This document shows, in pieces, positions 22,947-32,923 of a stretch of 64,000 nt of DNA (its first letter is position 1; each line of letters opens with the position of its first letter). Source of the DNA: Euphorbia lathyris (lineage: Eukaryota > Streptophyta > Magnoliopsida > Malpighiales > Euphorbiaceae). The stretch is from the NCBI RefSeq assembly GCF_963576675.1, contig NC_088910.1, positions 27,096,531 to 27,160,530 on the forward strand. The letters run 5' to 3'. A model generated the notes under the pieces. That model was not told the DNA's origin. It saw only the letters and a list, made by a program, of their open reading frames with translations, and searched no databases. Both the position numbers and the translations under genes were made by a program.

Positions 22947-24489
22947 AAAACTTTACTTGTCCCCAAGTAAACTAAAAAAAACTAAACTTGTAATCACAAA
23001 CAAGCTAGAAGACCTCCCGGTTTTACTAGGTGTTTGACATAATTTCGAGCATCTGTAATCACATGCATTCGGAAATACAAAGTAGAGACACGATATCCAA
23101 AAGCCGCATTTCAATTATTATAGGTCATATGTTTTAAGTAAAAGGACACATGTTCAATTAAACGAGCTTGAGGGGATCGCCAAGTAAAACACCTCACCAT
23201 AGGTAGTTCAGTCATTTCACACAATTTTGGTGGCTAAAGTGTTTACTCTCGGCTTATGTTCTTGCTTAGGATTACGTTGATTTTGCACGTTTATCCGAGT
23301 TCCTCTACTATGCTATATGACTCCGATGATATCAAAAACAGCCTCGAATTGGGGTTGTAATGTGGTTAGAGGGTTAAAGGTACAACAAGGGTTAATAGTT
23401 CTAGCACTAGAAAAATAAAGTTCAAATGGCTTTAGCAAATATGAAGTGACTGAGCTTTTTATTCGTTCCTTATTCTCTTTTTAGGATGTTTTCTTGAGAC
23501 GTTTTGATTTTAAGAACTGGGGAATGAAGTTCTCCCCTTTTTGTTCGTCTCTTTTCTTTTCTTTTCTTTTTCTGTTTTTCTCTTTTTTTTTCTTTTTCTT
23601 TTTTGGGATAGTGATGCTCATTCACTTCTTAGCCTTTTGGCTTGCTACTATGATGCCATAAACAAAGATAAAGCGCTAGAACGACAAAGGCTCGATGTGA
23701 GCTTTGCAAAAACTTTGGGTTAAGTAGCAAACCGAGTGATGGTTTGCAAAAATAGGTTAGAACGAAAGAAAAATCTATAAACTACAAAAATATAGGCTCA
23801 AAGGGGCTTCCTAGAGTGGATGAAAAAGAGAAAATAAGGTAAAGAAAAGGGTTAATTCTAATGAGGCTGATTTCATCGTTTATCATCTCAAATCATTGCA
23901 TGTGGGTTCAACACAGTATTAGGTGCAAAATCTGTAACCTTCCACAAGTCAAAGCATTCACACAAAAATGTCAAGAAAAAGAGCTTTTTGATGTTCGCTC
24001 TTAGGCTCAAATTCAACTCACAATTCTTTGGGTTTCAATTTTATGTTTACTAGTTCTCCCCAAACTCAAGTTTAACATCACATGCCTTCAATTCTTAAAT
24101 TATCTACCTAAGTAATGATTTTGACATTTCTTCAAAAGTAGGGTCTAAATGCAAACTTTAGCTCATGCTTTTACAGATACAAGGATTGTGTCCTACACCT
24201 AAACTAGTTGTCATGCAATCTTAGATTCGGTTTTCAGCCCTCAAAGACAGATAACGAAGTTCAGATTCGAAGGAGGTTCACGGTTTTAGGTCCTAAACAT
24301 GCAAAACATAAATAAAACCCGAAAAACGCAAAACTAAACTAGACACGACGCCACAAAAATTTTAAAAATTATACAATTTTTGTAAGTTTGTCTACCCCTC
24401 CTCCTCACACTAAAAATATGCAATAAGTTCCAACATTGCATCACAAATCATAAAGAACAAGTGCAAAAAGTTAGGGTGGAGGAGACAAC
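22947..24489 (-). other. 3' noncoding region of the Athila element
   Basis: About 1.5 kb between the integrase end and the PPT. It includes a pyrimidine-rich stretch (23540-23605) and no plausible coding frame. In complete Athila elements this place holds an env-like ORF; none is seen here. Confidence 0.6.
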
Positions 24490-25493
24490 TTACTGAACAT
24501 CTTGAAGACGGAGGATTTGGACACCCGAAGTGTCTTTACCGAGATAAAGTTTGAGTCGATGTCCATTTACTTTCTGGGTGGTTCCATCATTCAACATAAT
24601 CTCAACCATACCGGAGGGATGTGCGTCAAGGACTGAGAATGGTCCATACCATCTACTCTTGAGCTTGCCAGGGAAGAATCTCAATCGGGAGTTATAAAGC
24701 AGTACTTGGTCGCCTTTTTGGAAGGTTTTTCGCTGTACTCTTTTATCGTGCACCCTCTTGGTTCGTTCTTTGTACAGCTTGGCATTCTCGTAAGAGTTAT
24801 ATCGGAGCTCATCCAGTTCATCTAGTTGTGTTAACCGTAGGTCACCTGAAAGTTTAGGGTCAAAGTTTAGAAATTTCAGCGCCCAATAAGCTTTGTGCTC
24901 TAATTCAACAGGAAAATGACAAGATTTCCCGAAAACTAAACGGTAGGGGGACATTCCTATGGGAGTCTTGAATGCTGTTCGGTATGCCCAAAGAGCATCG
25001 TCCAGTTTAAGACTCCAATCTTTTCTAGCATTCCCCACCGTTTTCTCAAGAATACGTTTTAGCTCTCTGTTTGACACTTCTACCTGACCACTCGTCTAAG
25101 GATGGTAAGGTGTTGCGACCCTATAGGCTACGCCATACTTTTGGAGCAACGTGTCAAACTATTTATTGCAGAAATGGGATCCCCCATCACTATGATAGTC
25201 CGGGGGGTTCCAAATCTAGCAAAGATATTCTTTCTCAGGAATTTTATCACTACTCGAGCATCGTTTGTGGGTAAGGCTTCGGCCTCTATCCATTTAGAGA
25301 CATAATCAACCGCGACAAGAATGTATTGGTTGGTGTGTGACATAGGGAAAGGTCTCATAAAGTCTATACCCCAAACATCAAATAGCTCACAGACGAGTAT
25401 GCCTTGTTGAAGCATCTCATTTCTCCTAGAGATATTCCCTACTCTCTGACATGCATCACAGTATTTAATATAACTATTGACATCACTATGCAT
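24490..25493 (-). pseudogene. Athila integrase, broken by stops and a frameshift
   Basis: It follows the RNase H frame after an in-frame TAA (25494-25496) that falls inside the zinc-binding region, between LWWP and MHSDVN. The catalytic core starts with [10 protein letters not shown] and [17 protein letters not shown] frameshift near the second catalytic Asp (about 25195) then puts the rest in another frame, which has two further stops before the long C-terminal piece at 24490-25077. That piece contains [17 protein letters not shown] and [20 protein letters not shown]. Four lesions make the integrase non-functional, although the upstream domains are open. Confidence 0.88.
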
Positions 25494-28400
25494 TTATGGC
25501 CACCAAAGCCCACTTTGGAGGATTTTTGCCACTATCCTATCTGGCCCAAAGTGGTCGCCTGGTTCCCTAGAGTGGCACATGTTAATCACTGACTCTACCT
25601 CCTCCTCAGGTATACATCTCCTAATCATGCCATCAATGCAGAATCGAAATAAATAAGGTTCTTCCCAAAAATATTGTTTGCTTTCAAACAAAAACTTACG
25701 TCTTTTGTTCGCATCTAAATCAAGAGGAAGAATGTTACCGACTTTGTAGTTCGTGATGTCTGCAAACCAGGGGAGAGTTTTTACCGAATATAACGTTTCA
25801 TCTGGGAATACCTCCTTGATTGCCTCATGCTCTAAGGATTGCTGATCTGACTCTAACCTGGATAGGTGGTCCGCTATCACGTTTTCCACCCCTTTCTTGT
25901 CTCTGATCTCGATGTCAAATTCTTGGAGTAGTAAAATCCAACGGATCAGCCTAGGTTTTGCATCCTGCTTGCTCATCAGATATCTCAAGGTTGCATGGTC
26001 AGTAAAAACAATTACCTTAGATAGCACCAAATAAGATCTAAATTTGTCAAAGGCAAAAACTACGGCTAGCAATTCCTTTTCAGTTATTGAATAATTCTGC
26101 TGTGCATCATTTAAGGTTTTGCTAGCATAGAAGATTGGGCGAAAAAGTTTATCCACCCTCTGCCCAAGACAGGCTCCTACAGCCAGATCACTGGCATCAC
26201 ACATCAATTCAAAGGGAAGGGACCAATCCGGGCTTACCATAATAGGTGCTTCGATTAATTTCTTTTTCAGTAATTTAAATGCAGACATACATTCTTCATT
26301 GAAATTAAAATCAGCATCTTTTAGTAATAATTGAGTGAGGGGTTTAGTGATTTTTGAAAAGTCTTTTATGAACCGTCTATAAAACCCTGCATGTCCTAAA
26401 AAGCTCCTAACCAATTTTACATTGGTAGGAGGTGGTAGTTTTTCAATCACCTCAATTTTTGCCGGATCGACCTCAATCCCATTTCCCGACACCTTGTGTC
26501 CTAACACTATGCAGTTTTGGACCATAAACTGGCACTTTTTCCAATTGAGTGCCAAGTTTTTATCTTCACAACGTTCTAAGACTCGGTCCAAGTTTTCAAG
26601 ACGTTGGTCGAAAGTAGGTCCTACAACATTAAAATCATCCATGAAAATTTCTAGGAACTCTTCGACCATGTCAGAAAACATAGCCATCATACAGCGTTGG
26701 AATGTGGCAGGGGCGTTACATAATCCGAAAGGCATCCGTCTATATGCAAAAGTCCCGTAAGGACAAGTGAATGTGGTTTTCTCTTGGTCCAAAGGGTCCA
26801 CGGGAATTTGCATATAACCGGATAGCCCATCTAAAGTACAGAAAAATTCATGCCCTGCCAACCGTTCCAACATTTGATCAATAAATGGTAATGGAAAGTG
26901 GTCTTTACGGGTGGCCTCGTTTAATTTCCTATAATCTATGCATACATGCCAACCCGCAACCTTTCTAGTTGGGATTAATTCCCCTTTTTCATTTTCCATC
27001 ACCGTTGTTCCCCCTTTCTTGGGCACGCATTGAACCGGGCTTACCCATTGGCTATCAGAAATCGGAAAGATGATACCTGCGTCGAGGAGTTTTATAACCT
27101 CGGCTTTTACCACCTCTTTCATGTTAGGGTTGAGCCGTCGTTGAGGTTGGGCAGATGGCTTGATCTCTTCCTCAAGAAAAATCCTATACGTGCAGATTTT
27201 GGGGTCGATGCCTTTGATGTCGTGGATTGACCATCCAAAGGCCCCTTTATGTTGCATCAGCACCTCCACCAATCTTTCTTCCTGTTCAACTATCAACAAA
27301 GAAGAAATAATAACGGGTAAATCTGTGGGAGGTTGAAGAAAAACATATTTCAGATTGTCGGGCAAGGGTTTAAGCTCCAATTTCGGAGGTTCCTCCAATG
27401 AGGTTTTGGGTTTAGGTTTGATCTCACGATCAAGGTCCTCTTTTCTACCCTTGACCCAATAACATTTTTCAGGTGGGAGGTCTTCAAAGGGTTCATTCAA
27501 GTTTTCACATTCCTCACCACCTAGTCCGAGTTCTAAAGAGGCATTTCTTATGTTGAGGTCAAATTCCTCAATACATTCATCTATTAGTGCATCCACAAAG
27601 TTACAACTTTTGGAACGTTCTTGAGGAAATTTCATAGACTCGTAAACGTTAAATGTTACCTCTTCATCCTGCACCCTTAGGACCAATTTACCTCCATGGA
27701 CGTCTATCAGTGTCCTACCGGTTGCAAGGAACGGTCTCCCAAGAAGAATGGGGACGGAGTCATCTTCTTCCATGTCAAGGACTACAAAATCGACCGGGAA
27801 GATCAGTTTGTCCACCTTCACCAAGACATCTTCAACTATGCCTCTAGGCCGTGCGATTGATCTATCCGCTAGCTGTAGTGTCATGTTTATTGGTTTAGGC
27901 TCTCCGAGTCCCAATTTCCTGAAAATTGATAAAGGCATTAGATTAATACTTGCTCCTAAATCGCATAATTCCCTATCTATGTGCATGTTGCCTATCCTAC
28001 ACGGGATGGTAAAGCTCCTTTGATCTTTAAGCTTGGGGGGTAATTTATGGGTGATTATGGCCGAGCATTGTTCTGTTAGGGCCACTATCTCATTTTCCCC
28101 AAACTTTTTCTTTTTCGACAACATGTCTTTAAGAAATTTTGCATAGTTCGGCATTTCCTCTAGTGCTTCCATTAATGGAATATTGATTTCTAATCTACTA
28201 AGGATTTCCGAAAACCGAGTAAATTTCTTATCTAAGTTGGCCTTTTTCTGTTTCTGAGGAAATGGCAGCTTTGGTGCATAAGGCCTAACTACTTTTTCTA
28301 CAGCTATTTCAGGAGCTGGAGTTTCAGATGCGGGACCGGGGTTGCTTACCACTTCCGGTTCCCTACTTACCTGAGGTGACGGATGTGTTTGCGATGGAGG

Positions 28401-29114
28401 TGCCACGAGTGTGTCCACTTCCTTGCCGCTCCTTAAGGCGATGGCTTGAACTGCCTCCTCTTGTAAGAGGAACGCCTCTTGGCATTCCCTTTCTTCTTGT
28501 CTGATTGCGGCAAGCTGGTTGCTCAGGGTCCTGCATGCCTCCTCGTTGGCTGCTAGTCGGATGGATATCTCAATTAAGAGGGTCATTATTCCTTCTGAAC
28601 ACTCTGTTTGCCTGCCATAAAAATCAGAGTTAGAATGGGGACATGGAAGGGTATCCACGGGTGCCATGTAGGGCGCTGGTGGATATCGTGTATGCTCCTG
28701 ATCGTAATAGTTGTAAGTTGGGGGTTCAGAGTTATACCTTTGATGATTACCCAAGTAACTTACATTCTCACCTCTAGGTACGTAGTAGTTGACGTGGCAT
28801 ACCTCACCGGGGTGATTCTGGCCACATCTCTCGCAAAATGGTGTCCTTGGTTGGCTATCACGGCTGTATGAAGCCACAAGAAAATCCATTTTTGTGTTGA
28901 GATCATTCATGGACGGATTTGAAGCTCTGTTGTCCATAATTGCTGGAAGAACGATTTTATAAGTACAAGTAATGTTACAGAATTGAAGTAATAGTATATC
29001 AACAAGTATTTGTATATGCAAGTATAAGTTATAGTCAAGTATAAATACAAGTATAAATGATATTAACAAGTACAGGTATAAATAAGTATAGTTGGTATTA
29101 ACAAAGATATTCAC
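25494..29114 (-). CDS. Athila gag(truncated)-protease-RT-RNase H open frame
   Basis: The frame is open for 1,206 codons. The likely start is Met60 (28935-28937), since the preceding residues are low-complexity leader. The gag is reduced to about 30 residues before a zinc-knuckle-like CERCGQNHPGEVC (94-106), so the capsid domain is missing. The protease has CDLGASINL (Asp385) and PILLGRPFL (455-463). The RT has GWHVCIDYRKLN (721-732), MPFGLCNAPATFQRCM and the catalytic FMDDF (824-828). The RNase H acidic residues are Asp973, Glu1012 or Glu1014, Asp1039 and Asp1082, ending with a chromo-type IADHLSRLE. An in-frame stop ends it just before the integrase. The RT motifs place it with Athila. It is a transposon protein, not a host gene, and cannot act alone without capsid and integrase. 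Confidence 0.92.
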   Translation of the reverse strand: MNIFVNTNYTYLYLYLLISFILVFILDYNLYLHIQILVDILLLQFCNITCTYKIVLPAIMDNRASNPSMNDLNTKMDFLVASYSRDSQPRTPFCERCGQNHPGEVCHVNYYVPRGENVSYLGNHQRYNSEPPTYNYYDQEHTRYPPAPYMAPVDTLPCPHSNSDFYGRQTECSEGIMTLLIEISIRLAANEEACRTLSNQLAAIRQEERECQEAFLLQEEAVQAIALRSGKEVDTLVAPPSQTHPSPQVSREPEVVSNPGPASETPAPEIAVEKVVRPYAPKLPFPQKQKKANLDKKFTRFSEILSRLEINIPLMEALEEMPNYAKFLKDMLSKKKKFGENEIVALTEQCSAIITHKLPPKLKDQRSFTIPCRIGNMHIDRELCDLGASINLMPLSIFRKLGLGEPKPINMTLQLADRSIARPRGIVEDVLVKVDKLIFPVDFVVLDMEEDDSVPILLGRPFLATGRTLIDVHGGKLVLRVQDEEVTFNVYESMKFPQERSKSCNFVDALIDECIEEFDLNIRNASLELGLGGEECENLNEPFEDLPPEKCYWVKGRKEDLDREIKPKPKTSLEEPPKLELKPLPDNLKYVFLQPPTDLPVIISSLLIVEQEERLVEVLMQHKGAFGWSIHDIKGIDPKICTYRIFLEEEIKPSAQPQRRLNPNMKEVVKAEVIKLLDAGIIFPISDSQWVSPVQCVPKKGGTTVMENEKGELIPTRKVAGWHVCIDYRKLNEATRKDHFPLPFIDQMLERLAGHEFFCTLDGLSGYMQIPVDPLDQEKTTFTCPYGTFAYRRMPFGLCNAPATFQRCMMAMFSDMVEEFLEIFMDDFNVVGPTFDQRLENLDRVLERCEDKNLALNWKKCQFMVQNCIVLGHKVSGNGIEVDPAKIEVIEKLPPPTNVKLVRSFLGHAGFYRRFIKDFSKITKPLTQLLLKDADFNFNEECMSAFKLLKKKLIEAPIMVSPDWSLPFELMCDASDLAVGACLGQRVDKLFRPIFYASKTLNDAQQNYSITEKELLAVVFAFDKFRSYLVLSKVIVFTDHATLRYLMSKQDAKPRLIRWILLLQEFDIEIRDKKGVENVIADHLSRLESDQQSLEHEAIKEVFPDETLYSVKTLPWFADITNYKVGNILPLDLDANKRRKFLFESKQYFWEEPYLFRFCIDGMIRRCIPEEEVESVINMCHSREPGDHFGPDRIVAKILQSGLWWP

Positions 29115-29164
29115 AATGAATGCCTAAACTAACAAATCGACCTTTGGTTCGATATTGCAGAAGA

Positions 29165-29199
29165 AATAAATCCCCGGCAACAGCGCCAAAAACTTGATT
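29165..29199 (-). repeat. Second, upstream PBS-like copy
   Basis: The plus strand reads atccccggcaacagcgccaa, then aaacttgatt. It repeats the LTR-adjacent PBS at 29238-29261 with changes and is followed by a short LTR-start-like word (tgattattggcggt) of a different sequence. Confidence 0.7.
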
Positions 29200-29237
29200 A
29201 TTGGCGGTTGTCGGGTATTTATAGAATTAATCTACTT

Positions 29238-29261
29238 TCCCCGGAAACGGCGCCAAAAACT
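29238..29261 (-). promoter_or_regulatory. Primer-binding site of the Athila element
   Basis: The minus strand reads TTTTTGGCGCCGTTTCCGGG immediately inside the 5' LTR. The same TTTTTGGCGCCGTTGCC core sits inside the 5' LTR of the LARD, which supports the role. Confidence 0.75.
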
Positions 29262-30871
29262 TGATGCGCCTCACGGCGTTCGTACCGCGAGACTCACTAA
29301 GGGATAAGTGTACCCCGTCGTTATCAAGTAATAAATTTCTGGTTAAGTCCAGGTTATCGTCCACAGGATTTATTTCTGCAAGTATCGAGTTACTTGGTTT
29401 CAGGTGTTATCTAGGCTTAGGGGGGTTTGCGTTGGTTTTTCTTAAGTTAATCTACTCCTAGGTTGAATTATACTACTCCTAGCTAAGTTATCTGATTCTA
29501 ACTAAATTATTCTACGCCTAATTAAGTTACTCTACCCCTAATTAAGTTAAACTACTCCTAAGTGATCTTTTATCAATGCAATTATCCGAAGGAACATGAA
29601 GGGATACGATGATAATGAAAATAGATTGTTTAAGCAATTGAATTAAAACCTAAGTCACTTGTGTCTGAGGCAATTAACCCGACCTATCCTCCTAAAGTCC
29701 CTAGTTCGTGATTCCCTTGTAAGGCCGAAACTAGCTCTAAGGCTCAGCAATTTGGGCTTAATCTTCTATAGGGTCGTCAATCCTATAGGCACTGACTAGG
29801 TCAGATTCAGCTCGGAATATGTGCCAACTTGATTTTGGGATTATCGAATGAGTTAAACCAATCAGACAAAGCGTAAGACAAAGATTAAAGCATTAAAACA
29901 ATTGAATGAACAAGAACTATAATATATATCAAAGATGAAAGTATTGTCACGAAGTTACAATGAGCCTAGGATTCATAACATGTATCAGAGGCTAGACAAA
30001 ATATAAAAGAAGAAAAATCCCTTTCAGGGAACCTGTCTACCAATGCAGGCGTCTTCCTAGGACTTAAGGATGGAGCTTGAGCAATCCTCGGTGAACGGAG
30101 CTTCGGAGGTGTCTTCAATGGAGGTTTGAAGGATATGGAGGAGGTGGAGAGGATTTCTCAAGATGAAAAGCTAAGAAAATTACAAAGATAAAAGATGTCT
30201 AATTTACATTGGAAAAATCCTATTTATAGACGCGGCTCGGTCCCTTTTCTTGACCTATTTCGTGTCCTTATGCAGGTGGGAAGTCGTGGGGTCCGTCGTG
30301 GCATCGTGGGGGCGGAATTGGTCTTTTTGACCAATTCCCGCAGGCCTGCTCGCCGAGCAGGGCGAGCTGCTCGGCGAGCAGGCGCTGCTCGTCACGAGCA
30401 GGCCTCTGCCGGCCTGCTCGGCGAGTAGGCCTGCTCGGCGATCAGGCCTCCAAGGGTCTGCTCGGTGAGCTGTCTTGCTCGATATGCCTCCGCGTGTTTG
30501 CCGAACGCCAATCAACGTGTTCTTCGCCCGAATTTATCCCTGCGCATGCACAAAACTCCAGATAACATTAGTCCAAAGGCTAAATTGACCCGCCAATCGC
30601 TTATTTGAGCAAACGCTTCGTTTGGTGCGACTTTTGACGGATCAATTAGCTTCAAAAGATAACGGAATTATTAGATGCATGCCAATTTGGCCGTATTTGC
30701 CTAAATTGATCACAAAATGAGCCTAAACAGCGAAAAGTAAATAAAACATTTCCAATTTCTAACTAACTCACATAAAAGCATTAAATTCGAGAATTGCTCG
30801 CTTATTAACTAAATAACACTAAAACCCGTCCTAAAACCGTACCCAAAGATAGGGGTTTTTGACCCCTATCA
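29262..30871 (-). repeat. Athila 5' LTR
   Basis: 1,610 bp, pairs with 21321-22931. A minus-strand TATAAATA is at 30221-30228. The palindrome cluster is at 30346-30472. Confidence 0.93.
30346..30472. repeat. Palindrome cluster in U3 of the Athila 5' LTR
   Basis: Six CTGCTCG...CGAGCAG-type units in the same place as in the 3' LTR. Three have one changed arm base (CGAGTAG, CGATCAG, CGGTGAGCTG), and the spacer sequences differ from the other LTR more than the rest of the LTR does. Confidence 0.8.
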
Positions 30872-31959
30872 TAATCTTCAGGACAGGTTGAATGATCCGT
30901 TAGCTAAATGACAAATTCGACAACTGTCTGCACCAATAATAGAAGCCTTGAATTACGCAAAAGCCAAATTCCAAGATGCATGGGTCAACTGTTCGATGCT
31001 ATAAGACAAACTGCCGCAAGAAGACAAAGTCTGTAGGAAGAGGACAAATCTGACGGCTGAAGATTTCAGAAGACAGGATTGGCCTGCACATCTGAAGCCG
31101 ACCAGAAGTTTGTCCCCCCAAAAGAGCCGTTTTGGACTCAACGGACAAATCAATTTCAAATGATTTGTTCCTCACATTTCAACTATAAAAGGGACAAAGA
31201 TATCATTTGGAAGATTGCCGATTCACAGAAAATTACAAGTGAGAAAGATATAAATTCAAAGCACTCAAAAACAAGAAAGAAATCTTACACCAACCTTCTA
31301 TTCTTTGTGTAAATGCTAGATTGATTGTCTGTAATCATCTAAAGTGTTCTTTATCTTAAAAGGAACAAGTTTGTGATCAATTGTAATATTGAGAGTGTGT
31401 GTGCTGAGTACTTGGTGTTAAGTGCTTAGTGGTAGAGAAATCTAAGTGCTGGGTTGTAGCGCTTAGTAGGTGTTGAGTAGACGAATAGAGGAAGGTACTG
31501 TTGCATATTCAACTGCCTGTAATCAGTTTGTGCTCTGCCCTTAAAGAGCTCAGTATTGGATTCTAAAAGCCCGGAGGATTCTGGGGACTGGACGTAGGCG
31601 GAGAGGCCGAACCAGGATAAGTGATACTGAGTAATTTCTAACTCTCTCAAATATATATATATATGTGCTTGTGATGCTTGTTACATTTACTCAGCATATA
31701 AATTGTTTGAAGCTGACACTGAGTAAATTGGAGTGTTGAGTTGGAAGCTGACCACACAAGTGTCAATTCCCAACGCTCAAGTAAAACAGTCTTGGTCAGC
31801 ATCTGACTAAAGCTGTCTTACATTAAGATCGGGCAAGCTGACCAAAGCTGAGTTAACAAACTCGCCAAAATTATTAAGTCAGCAAGATTAATTAGAGAAA
31901 AAGTTATATTAGTTCCTAACCCCCCCCCTTGGAACTAATCACACGGGACCAACACGTAT

Positions 31960-32909
31960 TATACTGTACCTAATGCAGAAAGGTTAACGTCAGTTATCAA
32001 CCTGACTTCTTAATTGCTCTGGGGGAATATCATAGGTTCTGCTAGTAACAGCTCACGATGGTATTCCATTATATATATGTTGGAATTAATCAGGATGAAT
32101 TAATTTCAAAGGATATATACAGCTAGTGGCAATAAAGGACCTAATGGGTCGCATATGGGACTTGGAACCAGATAACGAAAATGTAATTAGTGAGACACTA
32201 ATATATGGGCCGAAATTTATAATTAAATTAGGGATAAATTAATTTGATTAATAATTATAATTAGATTATAGTTGTGAATTAAATTAAAGGATTATCTTAT
32301 AATATTAATTGGAGATTTTAATGAGATTGAAACTCTAATTAATTATCCCTAACAATAATTAAATTACTAATTTCATTAGTAATATTATCTAAATATAATT
32401 AGTTATTATTTAGATAATAATAAGTGTTTATTTAATTATCTAATTAGTAATCCTATTCCGAATAAGATTCTAATTAATTAATTAACTAATACAACTAGGG
32501 TTAGGGTTTTGAGAAGTCTATAAATAGACTCCTTATACCTCAAATTTCGACACACACATACAAGGGGGCAAGAGGAACCGTTCCGAAACCGTCTCGGCTA
32601 ATTACAATTTTTCTTACTCTCTCTTTGATCTCGTATCGATTCTGTTAGAGGCAGTCATTGCGATTGCTATTTATTAAGGTTGATTACTAATCGTCTTTCT
32701 TTTCTGTGTTGTTTCTTTTGTTGTTCGTGATACACGGATTAAGAGTTGTGGGCACTTCGTTTGCAACTGTAGATAGTTCTTCAGAAAAGGTATTTCATTC
32801 CATCCCTCTTTATATGAAATAACAATTAACAGATCTTGGAAAAAGGAAATAGATAAAATAGATAAAATTTTATTATTCCGCTGCGCCTAGGCTTGTCTAT
32901 TTTCCTTCA
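31960..32909 (+). repeat. Copia 5' LTR, second part
   Basis: It continues 20905 after the nested block and matches about 38732-39635. A TATA box TATAAATA is at 32519-32526, with a telo-box-like AGGGTTAGGGTTTT just upstream (about 32497-32510). It contains about 32 bp near its end that the 3' LTR lacks. Confidence 0.9.
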
Positions 32910-32910
32910 T

Positions 32911-32923
32911 TGGTATCAAAGCC
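32911..32923 (+). promoter_or_regulatory. Copia primer-binding site
   Basis: TGGTATCAAAGCC directly follows the LTR and resembles the initiator-tRNA(Met) primer site TGGTATCAGAGC of plant Copia elements, with changes at the end. Confidence 0.8.

Larger units (their letters stand above)
21321..30871 (-). mobile_element. Athila-type Ty3/Gypsy retrotransposon (level 3), TSD TAATC
   Basis: The 9,551-bp element has LTRs 21321-22931 and 29262-30871, which begin TGATGCGCC and end CCCTATCA on the plus strand. TAATC flanks it at 21316-21320 and 30872-30876. On the minus strand it has a truncated gag, PR, RT and RNase H in one long frame (29114-25494), then a broken integrase (25493-24490) and a 1.5-kb 3' noncoding region. 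Integrase after RNase H gives Ty3/Gypsy order, and the RT motifs are Athila-like. LTR identity is about 97% by eye outside the palindrome cluster. Confidence 0.93.
20906..31954 (+). mobile_element. Solo LTR of about 1.49 kb (level 2), TSD CGTAT, itself split by the Athila element
   Basis: It runs TGTTGAAACACC...CGGGACCAACA with CGTAT at 20901-20905 and 31955-31959. Its two parts are 20906-21320 and 30877-31954. The right end, with a C-run then CTTGGAACTAATCACACGGG, resembles ends of SIRE-like Copia LTRs in the plus orientation; that family call is tentative. It contains many GCTGAGT/ACTCAGC words. No internal domain is present. Confidence 0.8.

Noticed and set aside
23541..23723. 60-codon Phe/Leu-rich frame as a membrane peptide
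   Set aside because: Product of a TTTTC-rich pyrimidine tract in the Athila 3' noncoding region.
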